Shown here: piece by piece, positions 59,801 through 64,000 of the stretch
Layout of the letters: the number at the start of each line of letters is the position of its first letter
Position numbering within the stretch: the first letter of the stretch is position 1
Origin: Tubiluchus corallicola
Taxonomy: Eukaryota > Priapulida > Priapulimorpha > Priapulimorphida > Tubiluchidae
DNA length: 64,000 nt
Reading direction: 5' to 3'
Assembly (NCBI GenBank): GCA_030141605.1
Contig: JAQGDQ010000132.1
Coordinates: 379,797 to 443,796, forward strand
Program-made: the position numbers and the translations under genes
Notes under the pieces: model-generated
What the model was told of the DNA's origin: nothing
The model's input: only the letters and a program-made list of their open reading frames with translations
Databases searched by the model: none

Positions 59801-62800
59801 TACAGGCAGAATTAAAGTTGTACCAGCTACCAGGGTATCGTTTCCCATTTCAATGCCTTGCAATTTTGAGAACGATTTTTTCAGTCTATTGCTCCACAGC
59901 TTTTGAACAAAGTCTTTCATCATAAATTTCGTATTAGTCAAAGCCAGGACACAAAAACTCACTTTTTGAGAGAAGTTGTTTGTGCTCGCTTCTCGAGTAA
60001 TGATAATGACATTAAATTTTCATTATCTGCTTAAAATACTGGAATATGTGTCGCTTGATGCATTCCAGTTGACGGCATTTAAAGGTGAAATAGATGCCAC
60101 AATAATAGTGCCATATTCTGAGGCCACATTTCAAAAGCCCCGCAGACCTGGAGTTTTTAGAAAACCGACTGTTCGGCGCTTAAAGTCCCTGAAAGCAGAG
60201 CCTGGCGTTGTTGTTAAAAAGCAACGTGATTACATCATTCCAGCATTCGAGGATGCGCCATTTGCTGAGTCAGAAGAAACATCCGCACAACTAAAATGTA
60301 AGTCTGATGCACTGAGCATAACATTTCCTGTAATTATACATGTTGCTCTATTTATTAATAGCATTATTTTTGATACAGTGGCTGATACTGGTAACGTTTA
60401 ACAAGCCTTTTCACTGTTCCAGCGATTGATGATGATTGTGAAATGGTCGAAGGTTTAGTGAACCTAACAACGTTATTTGAACCAAACATTGCATTTGTTT
60501 ACACTTGATAATGTATTGTAACAGTTCTTGTCGTTAATTTTTGCTTCTCTAATTTCATTTTACGTGAATTGCTAGCTGTTTTCGAATAAGAATAACTTCT
60601 TACTTTAAAACTATACACGTGTAGTATATAATAAAAATAACCACGTGTTTCACCGTTTCACCTACATGTAGTTATATACACAAGGTCAGAAGTAAGTAGG
60701 GTTCACTTAACCTTTGACCTACAGCAACTGCGCTTGTGCACAGCGAAACTGTGGAAAGGCTTATTCTTTCACCATTTAATATAAGATCATTTCTGCATTC
60801 TAGATTTGTAACGTTATTGTGGAAAAACTGGTAAATAAATTTCTTACCAAGTTACTTAAAATAGTTTGAATACGGAATTTGAGCTTTAACGTTAGGAATC
60901 ATTGTCTTAGGTAGGGGATATGTATATATATGTATATATATAGTATGTATAATTATGTATATTTGATTTATGTGGTGGTTCTCTTGGATTACGTATTTGC
61001 TTGCTTGCTTGCTTACTTGCTTTCCCACTTGCTTACTTACTTACTTGTTTACGTGCTTGTTTGCTTGCTTGCTTGCTTCCTTATTTATTTATTTTATTGC
61101 TTAATTATTACTTACTTACTCATTCACTCACTCACTCACTCACTCAGTCATTCACTCTCTCACTCACTCATTCACTCACTTGCTCACACACTCACTCATA
61201 CACTTACACACTTACTTACAGATCTAGAAATGACTGCAGAAGAAGAGCAAGTAAAATCTGATGAGACAAAAGAACCCACAGAAGATGACCTGGAAACACT
61301 CAATATTCAAACAAGCAGACAAAAAAGCGGCTCACGGGCTAAAAAAGTGAGCGATTATAGCAAACAACAGCTAAAAAATGTTTTCAGCAATGTTTCCAGA
61401 CGATTGTCTGGCGATGAAAAGAAAAAATCGATGCGTGGAGAAAAGAAGTCAGTTACTGACAAGCGAAAGTCTACGTCGGCTAAAACAACCAAAGATACCA
61501 GCAAACATACGAATATAAGACAAATCTCCAGCACTGAGAGGCAACAATCCAGTACCAGGAAGCATAAATCTCGCATTGGAAACGAGAAACTTAAAACTGA
61601 ATGGCAAAGATCTAGCATTGGTTCGCTGGAAACTATTGTAGAAAAGTCAAAATTAGAAGAACCAGCAGAAAAGATAGACGATCATGATAAAGAATTTGCA
61701 GTTCATGGTGAAACAACGAAAGAGCAAGTTAGAACAGGTATAAAAGATATCGACGATGAAAAGCAAAAGTCTAACATTGAAAAGCACAAATCTGGTACTC
61801 AGAAGCAAAAATCGGGTACTGAAAAGCACAAATCTGGCACTCAGAAGCAAAAATCGGGTACTGAAAAGCACAAATCTGGCACTCAGAAGCAAAAATCGGG
61901 TACTGAAAAGCACAAATCTGAAACTGAAAAACAAAAATCAGGAGCTGAAAAGCAAAAGTCTGGCACAAAGACATCTGGGTTTTTAGCATCTAAATCCAAC
62001 GTACTGAAACGCAAGTCAAAAGAAACTACAAGTGCGCAGAAAGAAAAGGACGGTCCCGAGAAAACAATAAAAAGTGCACTAAAGGACCCTCAAAACCCGT
62101 CTAAGTCTAAAATCGTACAGCTTGTGGATACTCACAGAGGCATAGCAGTGGGTTTGTTGGGCGGTTCTGATCCAAAAGACACAGACAGCAAGTAAGTCCT
62201 GTCATTTTAATCCTTCATTTCGGCCTAGGATTTACAGCGGTAAGGTGAAGTAGTCAACACAATGTTCAGGAGTATAAATAATATCAATTTCAATCAATTT
62301 AGCTCACAACATTACATAACATATAATTCAAGCATAGTTTAAAACCATTCACACTCGTAACACGTGTAATTATCATTAGACTTGTTACTTGCAAAAGAAC
62401 TCAAAACGTCTAACGAAAACTTTTGATTCATCCTATTATAGCAAATATAGACTTGACAAGTTGGCGGAAAAATACAACATGATGTGGTGAGTTTATCACC
62501 AAGAGTCACCCTAAATACAATATACAGTCCGTTATAATGTTCAAACTAGTGATAGGATGAACCAACTCTAACAATGGCAGAAATAAAAGTGCCAACTAGT
62601 ACAAAAATACAACGTGCGCTGCTGTGGTGCTATGAAACCTATATCCATGGTGACTATCTCTTAGCAATAGTAAAGTAATAAATAAAAAGTATAAAAGGTT
62701 GTAATTAGTAATAAATAAAAAGAATAACGTGTTGGACAAGTGACTTATATTATCAAAAGAGAGCCATGGTGTAGTGAGCTTTATTCTGTGACCTTGATCG

Positions 62801-63571
62801 AGTGTTTTACAGTCACCAAACTCAAACATCCTTTAAGGAGCTGGGATACCTTAATATATCCTGACAATTGTGCGTTTAGTAATTAATATTAATACTAACC
62901 CTGTTAATATTTAATAAGCCCTTTCTCGGTTTCACCGATTGATGGTGATCGTGAAAAGGTTAATGAATCTAACAATGTTATCTGAACCAAGCAACGCATT
63001 TGTTTACACTTGACAACGCCTCTCAGGCCATGCTGTTGAAAACATTAACAGTTCTTGGCATTAATTTTCACTTCATTTATTTCATTTTACATGAATTGCT
63101 ACTGTTACTACTAGCTGTTAGCCACATGTTTCACCGGTTTCATCTACATGTAGTTACATGCACAAGGTAACTTTACATATTTACAGAAACAGACGCTTTT
63201 ATAAGGTCACTAATGACATTGCGCACATTGTTTACAGCTATAACGGACTCAAGATCATTAAATATTTTATATAAAGAGTATATTTCTTAAAACCGTTTCT
63301 TGTAGTAAAGTTTGACCAAGGAATTATCTTGGAAAAATCCTAAGTGCTAATTGAGAATTATTACAATTATTGGACACATTGGGGACATATCAGATGTGTT
63401 GAGGTGCGTAACTCATTAAAATGATAACGAAATTTTGAATTTCTAGAAATGCAGGTAAATTGTTTACGTCATACGATATAGAAGAAAATAAATGGTACCG
63501 CGGACCAGACATTCCCGAGGGAGTTGATCGTCACGCAGTAGCTTTCCATGATTCAACAATTTACGTTATAG
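53737..63571 (+). CDS. Gene E: BTB-BACK-disordered-Kelch protein (5' part, 7 exons in window)
   Basis: Exons 53737-53856, 54769-54988, 56210-56942, 58298-58385, 60069-60297, 61222-62191 and 63447-63571 join in one frame (828 residues in the window). ATG at 53737 has an in-frame TAA at 53713. The first four introns have the same phases (0,1,2,0) as gene B. Order: acidic then neutral N-terminal extension, BTB (SLIIVDSVLFQVHKSVLYR), BACK (VFQAALRWLNHDPE), a basic exon without a recognised domain, a Lys/Ser/Glu-rich repeat exon ending VGLLGGSDPKDTDSK, and blade 1. The rest of the propeller, and possibly more propellers as in gene A, lies right of the window. The probable function, adaptor or scaffold, is family inference. 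Confidence 0.83.
54769..54988 (+). CDS. Gene E exon 2, N-terminal extension
   Basis: Acceptor TTTGTGTAG, donor GTTGGT. Reads INCHLQGHFTPQPLH, then LCTKDLKDILPTAE and ends EADELLKYGEG. Phase 0 in, 1 out. No domain recognised. Confidence 0.68.
54989..56209 (+). other. Gene E intron 2 with AT-rich dispersed repeat
   Basis: Two similar AT-rich segments near 55450-55500 and 55905-55960 (TTTATTTTAG / TTTATTTAG, then CA..ATAAA..TATATAAAA) look like copies of one dispersed repeat. A short CpG-rich patch lies at 55720-55790. No exon. Confidence 0.4.
56210..56942 (+). CDS. Gene E exon 3: BTB and BACK domains
   Basis: Acceptor GCATTTCTAG, donor GTATGA. BTB: SLIIVDSVLFQVHKSVLYR, SRYFDELFRDS, LLMYYYDVRL. 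BACK: ILCEILSDDEVQVNSE, VFQAALRWLNHDPE, APFLMQNPHARDIIL. The BTB hinge has VHKSVLYRNSRYF in place of the usual AHRxVLAAxSxYF. Confidence 0.92.
56943..58297 (+). other. Gene E intron 3
   Basis: No exon or assignable repeat found. Confidence 0.45.
58298..58385 (+). CDS. Gene E exon 4, end of BACK
   Basis: Acceptor TCATTGCAG, donor GTAAGT. Completes Trp, then YKTCLEEEQLSKASF; same position and phase as gene B exon 4. Confidence 0.82.
59579..59962 (-). mobile_element. Degraded non-LTR retrotransposon ORF fragment (minus strand)
   Basis: Minus-strand translation in two frames recovers KFWQAIEDWGNLLSS and then ALCDYGLSPQTPDHLLFYCP, the Cys/His pattern typical of the C-terminal region after reverse transcriptase. 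The frame changes and stops show it is dead. Lies in gene E intron 4, opposite to the gene. Confidence 0.5.
60069..60297 (+). CDS. Gene E exon 5, basic exon of unknown function
   Basis: Acceptor GCATTCCAG (phase 0), donor GTAAGT (phase 1). Reads LTAFKGEIDATIIVPYS, RPGVFRKPTVRRLKSL and DYIIPAFEDAPFAESEE. Gene B has no counterpart. The phases match both neighbours, which supports it. Confidence 0.62.
60400..60765 (+). mobile_element. MITE-1 copy 4 (complete)
   Basis: Starts AACAAGCCTTTTCACTGTTC and ends GAAACTGTGGAAAGGCTTATT; same orientation and internal order as copy 1. DR1-like motif at about 60714-60726, CACGTG near 60643. Begins about 100 bp after the donor of gene E exon 5. Confidence 0.82.
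60995..61220. repeat. CTTG/CTTA then CACT tetranucleotide repeat
   Basis: Imperfect 4-bp repeat leading up to the acceptor of gene E exon 6. It supplies the pyrimidine-rich tract of that acceptor. Confidence 0.92.
61222..62191 (+). CDS. Gene E exon 6: Lys-rich disordered insert plus first kelch strand
   Basis: Acceptor ACTTACTTACAG, donor GTAAGT. Highly charged (Lys, Glu, Ser, Gln). Contains 14-residue repeats with halves EKHKSGT and QKQKSGT (61779-61967) and ends GLLGGSDPKDTDSK, the same exon-end arrangement as gene B exon 5 and the gene A bridge exons. The long open frame upstream of 61222 is a tetranucleotide-repeat artefact. Confidence 0.87.
61779..61967 (+). repeat. 42-bp coding repeats in gene E exon 6
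   Basis: Three full 42-bp units (61779, 61821, 61863) followed by three diverged 21-bp half units. Near identity of the full units implies recent expansion. Confidence 0.95.
62912..63165 (+). mobile_element. MITE-1 copy 5 (3'-truncated)
   Basis: Starts TAATAAGCCCTTTCTCGGTT and follows copies 1 and 4 up to CTACATGTAGTTACATGCAC, then similarity stops; no right terminal repeat is present. Confidence 0.72.
63447..63571 (+). CDS. Gene E exon 7, blade 1
   Basis: Acceptor ATTTCTAG, donor GTGATG; 125 bp like all other blade-1 exons. Encodes LFTSYDIEENKW, DRHAVAFHDST and IYVIG. Confidence 0.83.
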
Positions 63572-63739
63572 GTGATGTGTTTACCCTTCCTTTCACAGTG
63601 TCTGTGGCTATAGTGCAAAGTTTCAGATTAACTTTGCTAAGTGCCTGTGTTTTTAATGCGAAACTATTAGACAGAGATCTAGAAACTTTTAGACACTACG
63701 TGGAAAATCCGTGCGCCATTGATCATTAGTGACTGCGTA

Positions 63740-63990
63740 GCATTACCAGTTGATAGCCCAGCGGTAAGCCTCTAGAAATGGCTGATGTCCTGTGTCTTCG
63801 ACCCCTTGACTGAAGTCATCGTTCACCAAACTATTGTCTGAGTCTCTACCAGGCAAGTTTCAAGACACTCGTGTTTCCAAATTAACTGAATTACATGTGG
63901 ATGCCCTCGATCATCGCGGATCTAAGAAAACTCATGCAACGATATCTCGTTATTGTTGATGTTAGGTATTGAGTTTTCTTAGGCATCCAC
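63740..63990 (+). mobile_element. tRNA-like SINE head followed by hairpin
   Basis: An A-box-like TAGCCCAGCGGT at 63754-63765 and a B-box-like GTCTTCGACCCC at 63794-63805 are spaced as in a tRNA promoter. A stem follows: GTGGATGCC...TAAGAAAACTCA (63897-63933) against TGAGTTTTCTTAGGCATCCAC (63970-63990). Probably a tRNA-derived SINE next to, or including, a foldback. No intact tRNA cloverleaf is claimed. Confidence 0.42.
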
Positions 63991-64000
63991 TTTTAATTCA

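Noticed and set aside
60930-61221. Hydrophobic leader on the gene E repeat exon, looking like a membrane segment
   Set aside because: It is a CTTG/CACT tetranucleotide repeat upstream of a good acceptor. Joining phase-1 exon 5 to 61222 is consistent, so the leader is intron.

Overview
The window is a metazoan nuclear genome segment: AT-rich, with canonical GT-AG introns of about 0.1-5.5 kb, AATAAA-type poly(A) signals, long microsatellites, MITE-like elements and non-LTR retrotransposon remnants. The gene content and the 'gcgctatataaat' retrotransposon tail suggest a marine invertebrate. The phylum cannot be decided from the sequence alone.

The coding content is one family: a plus-strand cluster of BTB-BACK-Kelch (KLHL-like) genes in which roughly one exon encodes one blade of a six-bladed kelch propeller. 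Gene A (before the window to 13748) is the 3' part of a multi-propeller protein. It shows the end of one propeller, a complete second and a complete third, joined by two 'bridge' exons that each encode the last blade of one propeller, a linker of about 35 residues and the first strand of the next. Gene B (15977-35525) is complete: a 5' extension, a BTB-BACK exon, a 1.9-kb disordered exon and one six-blade propeller, 1301 aa in ten exons that add up in frame. Gene C (about 38835-44359) repeats the kelch half of gene B with no BTB-BACK exon visible. Block D (47483-50091) is a copy of the disordered exon only, ending in 26 copies of a 15-residue Lys/Pro/Ser repeat and a stop. Gene E (53737 to beyond the window) has a BTB-BACK exon, a Lys-rich repeat exon and the first blade of a propeller.

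The likely role is inferred from family knowledge: BTB-BACK-Kelch proteins usually act as Cullin-3 ubiquitin-ligase adaptors or as actin/cytoskeleton scaffolds, with the kelch propeller binding the partner. Unusual here are the long repeat-rich charged insert between BACK and kelch, the serial propellers of gene A, and the headless cassettes C and D downstream of B, which could be decayed copies or alternative 3' ends.

The non-coding part holds several repeat families: MITE-1 (AATAAGCC termini, 5 copies, carrying a DR1-like motif), MITE-2 (AGGAA termini beside TTAA, an inverted pair bracketing most of gene C), MITE-3 (CGTAGACGAT termini, 2 copies), a 0.93-kb triplet array, non-LTR retrotransposon 3' fragments, a probable hAT end and a tRNA-like SINE head. 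A possible minus-strand astacin-like exon lies between B and C.
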